A stretch of DNA of 64,000 nt from Cricetomys ansorgei (taxonomy: Eukaryota; Chordata; Mammalia; Rodentia; Nesomyidae): contig JAMJFZ010001652.1 in the NCBI GenBank assembly GCA_026225945.1, forward strand, positions 35,001 through 99,000. Reading direction: 5' to 3'. The position numbers were made by a program, and so were the translations under genes. Below are positions 23,055-35,118 of the stretch, one piece after another. The notes below the pieces were generated by a model. The model had not been told where the DNA came from and searched no databases. It worked only from the letters and a program-made list of their open reading frames with translations. Numbering within the stretch: position 1 is the first letter of the stretch; each line of letters begins with the position of its first letter.

Positions 23055-24806
23055 AGGAGTTGGGGCTCACAGGTCACAGTGAGCATCAGGAGTTGGGGCT
23101 CACAGGTCACAGTGAGCATCAGGAGTTGGGGCTCACAGGTCACAGTGAGCATCAGGAGTTGGGGCTCACAGGTCACAGTGAGCATCAGGAGTTGGGGCTC
23201 ACAGGTCACAGTGAGCATCAGGAGTTGGGGTTCACAGGTCACAGTGAGCATCAGGAGTTGGGGCTCACAGGTCACAGTGAGCATCAGGAGTTGGGGCTCA
23301 CAGGTCACAGTGAGCATCAGGAGTTGGGGCTCACAGGTCACAGTGAGCATCAGGAGTTGGGGCTCACAGGTCACAGTGAGCATTCAGGAGTTGGGGCTCA
23401 CAGGTCACAGTGAGCATCAGGAGTTGGGGCTCACAGGTCACAGTGAGCATCAGGAGTTGGGGCTCACAGGTCACAGTGAGCATTAGGAGTTGGGGCTCAC
23501 AGGTCACAGTGAGCATCAGGAGTTGGGGCTCACAGGTCACAGTGAGCATCAGGAGTTGGGGCTCACAGGTCACAGTGAGCATTAGGAGTTGGGGCTCACA
23601 GGTCACAGTGAGCATCAGGAGTTGGGGCTCACAGGTCACAGTGAGCATCAGGAGTTGGGGCTCACAGGTCACAGTGAGCATCAGGAGTTGGGGCTCACAG
23701 GTCACAGTGAGCATCAGGAGTTGGGGCTCACAGGTCACAGTGAGCATTAGGAGTTGGGGCTCACAGGTCACAGTGAGCATTAGGAGTTGGGGCTCACAGG
23801 TCACAGTGAGCATCAGGAGTTGGGGCTCACAGGTCACAGTGAGCATCAGGAGTTGGGGTTCACAGGTCACAGTGAGCATCAGGAGTTGGGGTTCACAGGT
23901 CACAGTGAGCATCAGGAGTTGGGGCTCACAGGTCACAGTGAGCATCAGGAGTTGGGGCTCACAGGTCACAGTGAGCATCAGGAGTTGGGGCTCACAGGTC
24001 ACAGTGAGCATCAGGAGTTGGGGCTCACAGGTCACAGTGAGCATCAGGAGTTGGGGCTCACAGGTCACAGTGAGCATTAGGAGTTGGGGCTCACAGGTCA
24101 CAGTGAGCATTAGGAGTTGGGGCTCACAGGTCACAGTGAGCATCAGGAGTTGGGGTTCACAGGTCACACTGAGCGATTACTGAGCGATTGGGGCCCACAG
24201 GTCACAGTGAGCATCAGGAGTTGGGGCTCACAGGTCACAGTGAGCATCAGGAGTTGGGGCTCACAGGTCACAGTGAGCATCAGGAGTTGGGGCTCACAGG
24301 TCACAGTGAGCATCAGGAGTTGGGGCTCACAGGTCACAGTGAGCATCGGAGTTGGGGCTCACAGGTCACAGTGAGTGATTAGGGTTGGGGCTCACAGGTC
24401 ACAGTGAGCATCAGGAGTTGGGGCTCACAGGTCACAGTGAGCATTAGGAGTTGGGGCTCACAGGTCACAGTGAGCATTAGGAGTTGGGGCTCACAGGTCA
24501 CAGTGAGCATCAGGAGTTGGGGCTCACAGGTCACAGTGAGCGATTAGGGTTGGGGCTCACAGGTCACAGTGAGCATCAGGAGTTGGGGTTCACAGGTCAC
24601 AGTGAGCATCAGGAGTTGGGGCTCACAGGTCACAGTGAGCATCAGGAGTTGGGGCTCACAGGTCACAGTGAGCATTAGGAGTTGGGGCTCACAGGTCACA
24701 GTGAGCATTAGGAGTTGGGGCTCACAGGTCACAGTGAGCATCAGGAGTTGGGGCTCACAGGTCACAGTGAGCATTAGGAGTTAGGTCTCACAGGTCACAG
24801 TGAGCA
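23055..24806. repeat. 33-bp minisatellite, about 53 copies
   Basis: The unit begins aggagttggggctcacaggt and continues cacagtgagcatc (33 bases). Copies are almost identical; the usual changes are catcag to cattag and gctcac to gttcac. Three diverged units carry 'gattaggg' or 'gattactgagcgatt' near 24172, 24375 and 24541, and small indels occur at about 23381 and 24347. Because 33 is divisible by three, ORFs run through on both strands (up to 267 codons) with no coding meaning. Each unit contains GCTCACAGGTCACAGTGAGC, an imperfect palindrome. Confidence 0.98.
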
Positions 24807-27489
24807 CACTTGGTAGTTTCCTTTCTTTCTTCCTGTTACCATCTTCTTCCTGTGTGACTTTAGTTAGTGATTTACTTTCCCACTGTGTCAGGTCTAGAAG
24901 CTTCTATAATTTGAACAAGTTTTCAACATGATATTTTTCTATGAAGAAGCAGTTCTTCTCTGTAATTTTACCTTGGAAAAAGTTGCTTTTCTTCTTACAT
25001 CTGAATTTTGCTTTTCTCCAACATGGGTCAAATAAGAGGATTTCTTCTGAAAGTTCCCTCTTTGATCTATCTAAGATACAAGAAGTCACACATCCTGCAG
25101 AGACACATTGTTTTCAACAAATATTTCAAGGGCTAGGGAGCAGAGGCCAGTGTGAAACCGGTAACATCTGAAATAATTCAACTTTAAGGAGATCAAACAA
25201 ATAGAAAAACCAAGAAGCAAAGCAGCTTTAGAGACAGTCAGATAGCAGAAGACAAAGCAGGATTATAAAATGAAATTTCGTCCCTTTACGCAATGAGTGC
25301 TCACAAAAGCCCACTCACAACAAAAGTCATGCTGTGCTGATGGCAGTGTTTCCCATGTGGTATTTTCCTGCCAACATGATATTTAGCATCGCCGTGGAAC
25401 ACCACCACCACTGCAGAAGCAGAGGTTGAAGATGTGTGAGTAGTGTCAGCTCTCACATTTCCATCCAGCAAGCAAGGTTAACAGAATTCCCTTCTCTTTA
25501 GATTTCCTTCTCCTTGCTGGGTTGGTTTTAACCAAACTGTTCAACCATGGCAACATCAAGAACAATTATATCCCGGGTTCTGTGCAAAGAGTATTTTACA
25601 AATACTATCACATTTAATCTTTTGTTTTTAATAATCACCTGAGATGGATAGGTCGTTTCCAAGATGGCTCCCAGTTACCCTGAACCCTGATATTTATGTC
25701 CGGATGTGCTTTCCCCACACTGAAATGGGATGATCTGCATGCTCAGAGATATGTAATGACTGCGTGACTTTAGGATTGAAACATGACATTGTATGTGTGC
25801 TTCTGCATGATCTCCGAGGTTCTTTGCTTTGGTTCTAGCCACTCTTTGCACTTTGGGGGACACTCAAACAGTGCTTATGAGGGGTCCGTGGGAGGAAGGA
25901 TTGAGGCCTTGCACCAACAGCCAGGTCAGGCTCCCTAGCTTGTGAGGGAGCCGTCTTCCATTTTCCAATGCTAGTAAAGCCTTAGGATTATGCACCCTAG
26001 TGCCATCTTTGACAACATCACAAGAGAGCCCATGTCAAAGTTACCCAGCCAAGCTCCTGCAAACCTTCGAGACCTCTGGAACATGAGATGTCAGTGACAA
26101 ACCTGGCTCAGCGTCATGTGAGCGGTGGACCAGTCTGTTATGTGGCAGCTGGTAACGATCAGAGTGGACTCTGTTATCAGTGTGATGACTGAAGTCCAGC
26201 GCGACTAGCTTCCAGGTGTGATGGGTCCAGACCTGTGGGGTCTAGTAAAAAAGAGATTTCTTCAGGGATTTGGTTTATCATTGGTAACAGTTTGTTTTTT
26301 AAAGAAAAAAAAATGACTTCTAACTGGGGAGAAGCATTTTTGACAATCAAAGCTTGTTTGTTAAAATGTGTTAAAAAGGGTGTGGGCTAGTGAAATATAT
26401 CATAAATGCAAAATGCTGTGTTTGTCACCAAAGATGTTGGAAATCTGTTTATAGTTGATATATTTCTCACTGGCTAGAAAGGATTTTAACATTTCTGAGA
26501 TTTAAATTGGGAGCAAATTTGCCATTTTCTATTTCTATCTTCTGTAAAGATGTGGGGTTTGGAAATGGAAGATGGCAAAGGGGAGACAGACAGCAATAAC
26601 TTCTGAAGCATTTAGGATGAAAGGGCAAACACAGAGATGATGGATAGGGACGTGATTATGGTGATCATGATCATTATGGTGTCATTAATGTGACAAGCAC
26701 ACAGCCCTGTAGCATCTGGAGACATTCACCAATTTAATAACACACATCATGGAACTCTGCGTTTCCAGGCAGCGATCCAGTCTGAATTTGAACTCTCGTG
26801 GGCTTGGGTCTATCATGAGTTCCTAGGAGCAAAGAGAATATAACTCCCTACAGAAAGTGGATTTTGTGCTTAAGGGCATCTACTCCCAGGCATCACGAAA
26901 AAGGAACCCAGTGGTACAAGTATATGAAGGCAGAGCTCCAGTGGCGACTCCCAAGTCCTGGCTCCTCAGGGTCAGTTGGGAAGACATTTCTCCATCTCTT
27001 CACTGTTCTCTGAAAAGAAGCCATCAAGTCACAGAGAGTGAGCACCTATTCAGCCTCAACTGCATTAGGTAAAAGTTGAGAGTTGACATTTAAGTTGAGA
27101 AAGACAGAGCAAAAGGTTGAAATGTTTGCTCTGAGAGATATCTGGGCATCATAAAAATTCTTTGAATGAGTACAGTTTAATACCCAGTTGAGCAGGTATC
27201 TACTGAAACCCTTTTATATGCCAATGGTATGGACCCCTATAGTCAAGTAGCTTGTCTTCTGCAACTATTCCCAGGTTCATAAGCAAATAAATTCAATGTA
27301 GTGCATTTAATAATTGTATTTACTGCATTCAGCAATTTACTATATGCAAGACAGAGTGATTTGCACTCCTTAAATCTACCAAAAAAAGACTTCCTCCGGG
27401 GATCTTTTGAGATGGCTTTGATAGGATGACTTGATGTTTTTGCTGGGTAGATGGGAATATGGATGTGAGAGGAAATAATTTGTTGGCCC

Positions 27490-27900
27490 TATATTAATCA
27501 TAATTATCAACTTCATTGGATTTGGAATCACCCAGGAGGCACACCCTGGGCATGTCTATGACAATGCTTTGAGAGATAGAGGATTCACTGAGGAGGGAAG
27601 ACCCACTTTGGATATTAGATGTACCATTCAATCGGATGTGATTCTGGGCCGAATTTGTTCAAAAAGAGAAACAAGGAGAAAACCATCTAAATACCTGAAT
27701 CACCTCTCTGCTTCTTGTATACCAACATGATGTAACCAACTGTCTCATAGTCCTGCAGCCACAGCTGCAAGCTGCTTCCACCACCACCCCTTACTCTTCA
27801 TGATGGACTGTGTACCCTTAAGCTGTGAGCCAAAATGAATCTGTCTTCCTTTAAGTTGCTGCTTATCAGGTATTTGGTGATGCCAACAGTAAAGATAAAT
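27490..27900 (+). mobile_element. LTR-type repeat (old)
   Basis: The text 'ttatcaacttcattggattt', 'ggaatcacccaggaggcaca', 'ctgggcatgtctatgacaat' and 'ctgtgagccaaaatgaatct' follows the order of old rodent/mammal MaLR-like LTRs. No coding part. Confidence 0.6.
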
Positions 27901-29084
27901 AAAGGAAATTAATACAAAAAGTGCCCAGGAGTAGGGCTGTTGCCTTGACAAACTTGACCTTGTGGTTCTCAGGCCTTCGAAACCAGGTTTGTAAGAGGAA
28001 TTTGAAAGAGCTTGGAGCCAAAGGCTAGAGAAGCCCTCTGGAATGCTGTAAATGGGGATTAGAGGCCATTGTGGAGGAGCTGAGAAGACTAGAATTCTGA
28101 GAGAAATGTGGACAGTGTTGTCCTGGGTCATCAGGTTTCAGAGAGGAACACAGATTTGTTAGAAACGGTGCTAGAGAGCTTTCATACAGCAGTCTGGTAG
28201 ATAACATCTGGCTTTATTCTGCTCATGTCATGGGAACTTGCATGAGGCTGGATTCAAAGTAACTGACTGATTTGTTTCGTGGAGGAAATTCCCAGACAGC
28301 GAAACACCGACTGTGGCATGGCTACTCCTTGCTCGTAGTCAGACCTACTGTGACCCAGCAGAAGGATATGAAAACTTTTCAGTTTAGCGAGAAAAGTGCA
28401 TGCATGAGTTTGAAGTTGTAGATAAGGTAGGTATAGAGAGGGCAGCTGTAATTTTAAAGAGATCAGAGGCATTAAAGAGAAACGCGATGGCTGTAACAAG
28501 AGGAAAGGCGCCTTGAAGTGTAGATCGCATTTGTGAAAGCTCCCAACTTGTAAAAATGAGAACTCAATAGAAGGGGCAGTCTGAACTGGAAATCCTGCTG
28601 CAGAAACCACCGATGGAACCATTTTCCCAGGTTCAGCCATCAAGGCAAACAGAAGCCACTTCTGTGCTAGAAGAGGGCTTGACTGCACCTTGAACTGGCA
28701 GCAGAATTCTTGTGTTATGCTTGTGATATCAGTTTCATAAGCATACAGAATGCAAAAGTTAGGGTGTTGTGGAGGCTTGCACCAAGGTTCCAGAAAGCCA
28801 CTGGCATTTGGCAGCTGAGAATAGCATGGAGAGGGGCAGACCCAGGAGAGAGGCTGTACTTGAGAGGAGGAAATAGGCTGTGGAGCCCAAATGATGTCAC
28901 CACTGGCTCCAGATACCAGACTCAGAGCAGGATTTGGTGTTTGCTACATGGTAATTGTTTTCTCTTTGGGTCCAGCCTTTCTTTGCCATTGTACTAATGC
29001 TCCTTTAGAATGAGAATGTTTACTCTGCACTATACCATTGTGTATTAGAATTATATGACTTGTTTTTATTTGATCCAATTTCTC

Positions 29085-29210
29085 CACCTCCCCAGCACTG
29101 GGATCACAAGTGTGTATGCCTGTTTTTATACATACGTTCTGGAGATTGAACTCACACCCATATGCTTGTGGAGCATACCCTCAAGTGACTGAACCATCTT
29201 CCCAGCTGCA
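29085..29210 (-). mobile_element. B4/ID-like SINE fragment
   Basis: 'cactgggatcacaagtgtgt' then 'ctggagattgaactcacacc' and 'ctgaaccatcttcccagctg' read as an antisense composite SINE. Confidence 0.5.
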
Positions 29211-29572
29211 GTGGTTAGAATAAGAATGGCCCCTATAGGTTCATATATTTGAATGCTTAGTTACCAGGGAGTAGCACCATTTGAAAGGATTAGAAGGATT
29301 AGGAGGTGTGGCCTTGTTGGAGGAGGTGTGTCGCTGGAGGTGGACTTTGAGGTTTTGAAAGTCTATGCTAAACACAGTTTCTCCCCCTGTCTATGGCATA
29401 TAGCTCTCAGCTACCGCCCCAGCACCTGCCTGCATGCTGCCATGCTCCCTGTCATGATAACAATGGCTAAATATCTGAAACTGTAAGCAAGTCTCCAATT
29501 AAATGCTTTCTCATATAAGAACTGTGGTAGTCATGGTGTTTCTTCACAGCAATAGAATAGAGTCTAAAACAT
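29211..29572 (+). mobile_element. ORR1/MaLR-type solitary LTR
   Basis: It has ggtgtggccttgttggagga, 'gtgtgtcgctggaggtggac', 'tgcctgcatgctgccatgct' and the end 'catggtgtttcttcacagca'. This is the standard layout of an ORR1-type LTR of about 360 bases with no internal region. Confidence 0.8.
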
Positions 29573-32457
29573 TATCCTTATTAATATTTTTAATTATGAA
29601 AAATTAAAGAATGCACAACTAGAAAGTATATTATAAGCTTCAATAATTGAATACCTTCAATTCGATAATAACTTCAATAATTCACAACATTCCCCATTTT
29701 TATCCCCCCCCCACGTCTCTCTCTCACACACACGCACATATAGACACAATATTTTTTCTGGAGTGTTTTAAGGTCACTTTCAGACATAATTCCTCTTTAC
29801 CTACAAATCTTTCCTAACTATTGTTAACAGTAACAACTTCTTTCCTAACAATCAAGCCATGATCCTAACAATTTTTAAGCCATATTTTAAGATTGTTGAT
29901 ATATTTAGCAACTACTAACAGCCACAGAACCACTTAGCTTAGAGAATAAATAGGATCTGATGTGATCTTAATTAGTCAAACAATAACAATACTTAATTCA
30001 TTGAACAATGATTGTGTTTATGTTTTACTATTTATTTGGAGACAAGGTCTCCACAGAGAAGGTCCTTCCTTGCATTTAGCTGGTTAGAGACTCTCTACTT
30101 CCTTCTCAATCTCTCCTCCAGCAATTTACTGCTTGACTAAACTTTCCTCTTTTCCTATAACTTTTCCCACATTATGAATTTGCCCTAACTGTATTCTTAT
30201 AGGAGATTCCGACCCATCCACGCCCCCTCTCTTCAGCTGCCTGGCCAGAGGGTCAAGAAGCTTAGTTACAGCAAGGTCTGTGCTTTTGTTAATAAGGGCT
30301 TATCTGTGGTGTTATGGAGTGCATCAAGCCGCACATCTGCGTAGGTTTGATTCTTTAGTGTTAGGATTGGACGCAATCCTGGCAGCCTTTAGTAGTTTCC
30401 TTGCATGGTGTGATAGAATGTTCCAGGTTCACCTCACAGTGTGCGCCCCAGCCTCAAATAAACTGCTTCTCCTAGGAGCTGCGGGTCATCTCAGACATCA
30501 GCGGTATTTCAAGTTCAAATTTTCAGTCCTCGAGCTGTCAGTTCTGCTTGCATTCTATGCTGCAGTGGGCAGGTGTTAAAAAGGGAAAGCCGCCATGAGC
30601 TTTCAATTTGAAAGTGAGCCAATGGCTCCTCAGGACCGGGCATAGCTCAGCATGCATGTGCTCTGAACTTGATAATATCTTATCACCCGAGACAGTCTTA
30701 TACTAAGAGATACAGGGCCTCACAATATAAGGACTCTTTCCAATTTATTGCTTTTATGTTGAGACACTTGGTTCCTAACAATACCGACATATCTTTAAAG
30801 TATCTCTAACATTATGGCAATAAGTACCCCTTGAGCATATGGTTAGACTTCTGTGCTGGCTTTTTTGTGTTCCCAGAAAATCCCAAGGAGGAAAGAACAG
30901 TCCAGATACAGTTCTAAGGTCAGCAGGAATAATTGTTTCCTCTTGAGTTTGTAACAGCTTGATATACAGAAAGGTTCAATTGTTTTGGTTTGTTTTCAAT
31001 TTTTAAGAATTGATTTTTTTCCCCTCTTGATTCTTTTGAAATGTAAACTATTTTCACAGCTCAGACGTCCACAGTTGGGGTGCATTCTGTGCTCACGTCT
31101 CTCCGGTCCCCTCTGCTGTGATCCACGAGTCTCTCTGTGGGTCATCAGGCTCACGGTTGTGTATACCGTCGCGTATTTCAACCAGTATATCATTTGGCTA
31201 GAGCCCAGAATAGAGGTGGTGGGCATGTGTATGGGCATACACATAAAGTCAAAATGTATGTTGTTGGTCGTATTAGTAAGAATGTATACTACACATGTTT
31301 AGTGTTTTGAGACATAAAATTTTGTGGTGCATTTCATGACACCATTTTAATGTAGTTACTATAATTTCACAAGCAGAAATGATGTTAGTTTCTTCCATAG
31401 GTTTTTAACTCTCGTTCATTAAGAAGAGGGTTTTATTTGTTTTCTGAGTTTTTGTGTGTGTGTGTATGTGTCTGTGTGTACGTCTGTGTGTATGTCTAAT
31501 ATACAAGGGATGTTGCCTGCAGTTTTCCCTGGGTTTTCCCTGATCAAATGTTTTGTTTCTCCTCTAGCCCTAATAGCTTGGGCTTGTTGCATGTAAAGTC
31601 TTTGGTTTGCTTTTTAAAAAACTGAGAGGGCTTCCCTGATCACCCACTGCTCTTGCTAGTTGTGCAGCATCTGCTCTGAGCCCCTTCTCAGAGCCACTAC
31701 CATCTCCCTTCGCTTGCTAGACTGGTGCTCTACTGGGACCTCACCTGCCATGGAGAGCTGCCCTCTGACATTTTACAAGACCCAGGAGATCTCCGGCTGG
31801 GTGTACCTGGAGATAAAGATGGTTTGGGAAAGAGAATGAGACATAGTGGAAGAACCTCCACCAAAAGCCTGAGAGCAAATGTATCAAAAGCACAGAACGG
31901 AGTAGTGTTGCCACTGCCTTGAACTATCACTTAAAGGAAACTAGTGTCATGTAAGAAGTACATAATGACTGTACAAAATCACTCAAAGCCAAACTCAATG
32001 GACAGAGACCAGAAAGAATAAAACCTTTTCTGACAGAGGCTGCAGAATTTTAATGACTACCAATTTTACCAATATAAATTCAGAGAGCACAACTGTTCTC
32101 CTGGACTACCATGAGGATGTTTGACCCAACCTGTGATTTTTCTCCAAGAGTGGCTTAGAGACGGGAAAATGCTAACGACTTGGGCAATTACCGTGCGTCC
32201 ACCACATGTCACCATAACTGGCTGCTGCCTGTCACCCTCACAATGCCAGGACTTAGACAATGAGACTGGTGTCATCTGGAGCTCTTCATATATTTTGACC
32301 ATAATTTGTTTAGAGCAGAGTCATCGTTTTTAGTTTTTGTCTTGTTTGGGGGGGGAAAAAAGAAAGCATGTCACGTAGGCTATATGAGAGTATATTAGAA
32401 CAACAGCAAAAAAAAATCAGGAGAAAATATTGCCTTAGTTAATAAGTCACTTTAAAT

Positions 32458-32682
32458 GGAACTGCGGAAGCTGGCTACTGGCAGAAAATGGGCTGCACTT
32501 GTGTGACCTCACCGAGACTCTACCTAAACAGGAAGGTGGAATGCATAAAAGAACTGGGTGACCATGTGACCAACTTGCACAAGCTGGGAGCCCCTAAATC
32601 TGGTATGTCAGAGTACCTCTTTGACAAGCACACCCTGGGACACAGTGATCACAGGAGTGAAGCTGGCTTCCCCAAAGCCACA
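32458..32682 (+). pseudogene. Ferritin heavy chain retrocopy, 5'-truncated and broken
   Basis: The segment encodes [11 protein letters not shown], then [18 protein letters not shown], the C-terminal end of ferritin heavy chain (FTH1). Ferritin H is the ferroxidase subunit of the iron-storage shell. Similarity begins at ggaactgcggaagctggct and covers only the last quarter of the gene. The part matching the HLCD region is in a different reading frame from the IKELGDHV part, so there is at least one frameshift. The usual stop after the GHxD/ES tail is lost and the frame runs on to 32739. A short match to the ferritin 3' UTR (gcttccccaaagccac) follows. It is intronless, as in many processed FTH1 copies in mammals. 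It is not a working gene. Confidence 0.88.
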
Positions 32683-33188
32683 AAGGCAAAAGGAGAGACA
32701 TTATATTACATAGACTTACGGATATTGTGTCATTGTTGACTCCTTTATGACCACAACATTTAAATATTTCCCAAAACCTTCTTTTTCTCCCTCTTGCCTC
32801 CTGCTGCTTTTCTTTTCTTTTTCTTTTTTATTTCTGCCTAGCTGTGGAGACCAGAAGCCCTGTGTTTAATCTGTTTGTGGGGTGATTGTGATAACTTTCA
32901 ACTTAGTGGATCAGGCAGCAGATAACACAGGGTCCTTACTGGGCAGTGTCTGTTTACCTTGTTTGGAAGTTAAATATAGCAATCCGAGCTTGTGTTTCCA
33001 TATTTTCCTGAGCAGAAAAGCCCGTAGTTGGTCTAAAATGGATTCTTGACCTTGAGATAAGATTACATCTAGTCACATAGAATGCGGCTCCTTGTTCAAT
33101 GTGTTTCATTCCAAACATTTGGCATCATTTTGAATATGATTTTCTAATCTTTCCCATGTATGAAAAAACTATAAATAATGTATGACTT

Positions 33189-33375
33189 GGGGCTGGAGAG
33201 ATGGCTTAGTGGGTAACAGCACTGGCTGCTCTTCCTAGAGGCCTCAGGTTCAGTTCCCAGTACCTACATGGTGGCTTATAACCATCTGTAGCTCCAGTTC
33301 CAGGGGATTCAATGCCCTCTTCTGGCCTCTGTGGGTATGCATGTATATGGTGCACAGATACACAGCCAGGCAAAG
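33189..33375 (+). mobile_element. B2 SINE upstream of Hydin exon 2
   Basis: It starts ggggctggagagatggctta and includes 'gttcagttcccagtacctac' and 'atgccctcttctggcctctg'. Its end lies roughly 90 bases before the exon 2 acceptor. Confidence 0.92.
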
Positions 33376-33462
33376 CCCCATATGTGTTAAAAAATTGTAT
33401 AACCTGTATGCAGGAAGTAACTGTAATCTGCTCTAAATTTTCTCCTGCCTTTTTACTCTTAG

Positions 33463-33620
33463 GTGAACAAAAGGAAAACATCAAAATGACAAATAAAAGG
33501 GTCCAAGCATCTATAGGTACTGTGCAGATGGGCCTGGTCAAAGTAATCACAGGAATGCAAAGCAAAGTCTTGCCACCCATGAGCCTAAAGGTGGTCACAG
33601 AAGAAGAAGTAAACCAGATG
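33463..33620 (+). CDS. Hydin: Hydin exon 2
   Basis: The 158-base exon follows a good pyrimidine tract and acceptor (actcttag|gtgaac) and ends at atg|gtaatg. It encodes residues 17-69 counted from the exon 1 ATG. It holds an in-frame ATG at 33486 (MTNKRVQASIG), the alternative start if exon 1 is non-coding. The later part reads SKVLPPMSLKVVTEEEVNQM, a basic then acidic stretch with no domain, typical of the flexible Hydin N-terminus. Phase is 1 at the 5' end and 0 at the 3' end. A B2 SINE ends about 80-90 bases upstream of the acceptor. The exon identity is secure from frame, splice sites and continuity with exon 3; which ATG is used is open. Confidence 0.92.
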
Positions 33621-33831
33621 GTAATGTATCAAGGAATTCCTGTGTAAGATACTTAGTGAAATATCCTTGGGACAATGCTATTTTGTTCTTTGAGAATATC
33701 AGAGAATCACTGATTAATATCATGCCAGACATTAGCACAAATGTCTTCCAAAGCTGGGAAACCATTAAGTTGTGTATATTCTTCAAGGTTCAGGGTAGGA
33801 CTAGGTAATCAGGTGGAACAAGAGTTTATGT

Positions 33832-34060
33832 CTTAGTCCATTTTCTGTTCCTATAACAGAATGTCAGAAACTGGACAACTTATAAAGAAACGAAGTTTGT
33901 TTTGGCTTACAGTTATGGAGCCTAGAAGTCCAATACTGGGTAGCCCCTGACAATGGCCCCATGCTGCAGGGACCCATTTGTGGAGGGAAGGGAGCTAAAC
34001 TCCAGGAGAAGCACTAATTCATCCAACATGGAACTATGTGAATAAGCTTACCAAACTTTT
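33832..34060 (-). mobile_element. MaLR-type LTR remnant
   Basis: 'cttagtccattttctgttcc', 'tataacagaatgtcagaaac' and 'tggcttacagttatggagcc' are typical of MST/MLT-type LTRs read in reverse. Confidence 0.6.
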
Positions 34061-35086
34061 CTGAATGGTGGGTGGAGCCGCCTGAACTGCCATTTGTGTA
34101 GTTCAGTTACAGTCAAATATCAGATTCTCACAAGGTTCAGCTTAATAATCTGTTATTTGTTCATTGGCAAGAGTTGTTTTTATAATTTTCAGTATCCAGA
34201 GCATTAAAGAAGAATGAATGGTACTTGGGAAAATACATGATTTTCTTTTTAAAGTAAAAATAGGTGTATTTCTAGTGAATGAAAACAGTGATGTTCTAGG
34301 AACTGGATTATGAACCACAAGCTGTAAAAACATTAATAACGAAGTGTAGTGCTGGCAACGATACACTTCAACCTAAATCTCAAGTTGCATTCGAATTAGA
34401 AAAATGACTTAGCCATTGCCTCTTGTGGCTGCTGGCACACGTCTATACAAAGCTCTGACTTTTTGTTTGTAAAATGTTGTTGTTTTAATGAAAACACACT
34501 GTTGCTGATGCCTTTTAACACTGTTTCCCTCATCTGTGTTCCAGTCAAAAGAACTTAAAAGCAAGTTGAAAACTATGTTACAAATGAGTCTTCATTTAAA
34601 TGGGTTCAATTACAGAAATCAAGCATTATCGAAGAGTCCTAGATTCTAACCCAAACCAGCTGAAGTATATGCACCAAGCTGTGATAAGCAGACTTGGCAT
34701 AGACTCTGCCAATGGTCACACCCTTTTTGCATGTGTAGTGGGCCTGGAACAATACCAACTTCCTAGAACAACAGCTGCATAACAGTGACAGGTTTGGGGT
34801 AGCTAATTTCCTGCCAGGCTAGTTTTATTTAAATGACGTTACATGTATTTTCTCATAAAATTGATAAGTATCGAAACATGTCGATTCTGATTTTGGTGGC
34901 GACTGTGATTGGCTGCAAGATCCAGATCTGATGCCGAGCTTGCAGCTTCTGAACCCTGTCACTCATTTCTAAGTGGCCGGATCATACCTCTAAGATCCTT
35001 TACATTTTATATTTCCCTCTAGCACGATGTGGTCTAGATAACACCACAGTGCTCCCCAGCGCTAATACCTGGACGGAAGGTCTCTC

Positions 35087-35118
35087 TGTGTGTGTGTGCA
35101 AGCGCGCGCACATGCGCG
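35087..35118. repeat. Alternating purine-pyrimidine tract (TG then GC)
   Basis: TG repeats run into GCGCGCGCACATGCGCG, a 17-base stretch of strict purine-pyrimidine alternation, a favoured Z-DNA sequence. Confidence 0.8.

Noticed and set aside
23045..24784. ORFs up to 267 codons on both strands made of 11-residue repeats
   Set aside because: The 33-bp minisatellite period is a multiple of three, so frames stay open on both strands. This is a property of the repeat, not evidence of a gene.
23055..24806. CRISPR-like array
   Set aside because: Units are contiguous with no unique spacers, and the genome is mammalian.
28254..28688. Minus-strand ORF of 144 codons
   Set aside because: No recognisable family and no supporting gene signals; length within chance expectation.
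33189..33230. tRNA-like gene (A/B box promoter)
   Set aside because: This is the tRNA-derived head of a B2 SINE, as are the similar matches at other B2/ID elements in the window.
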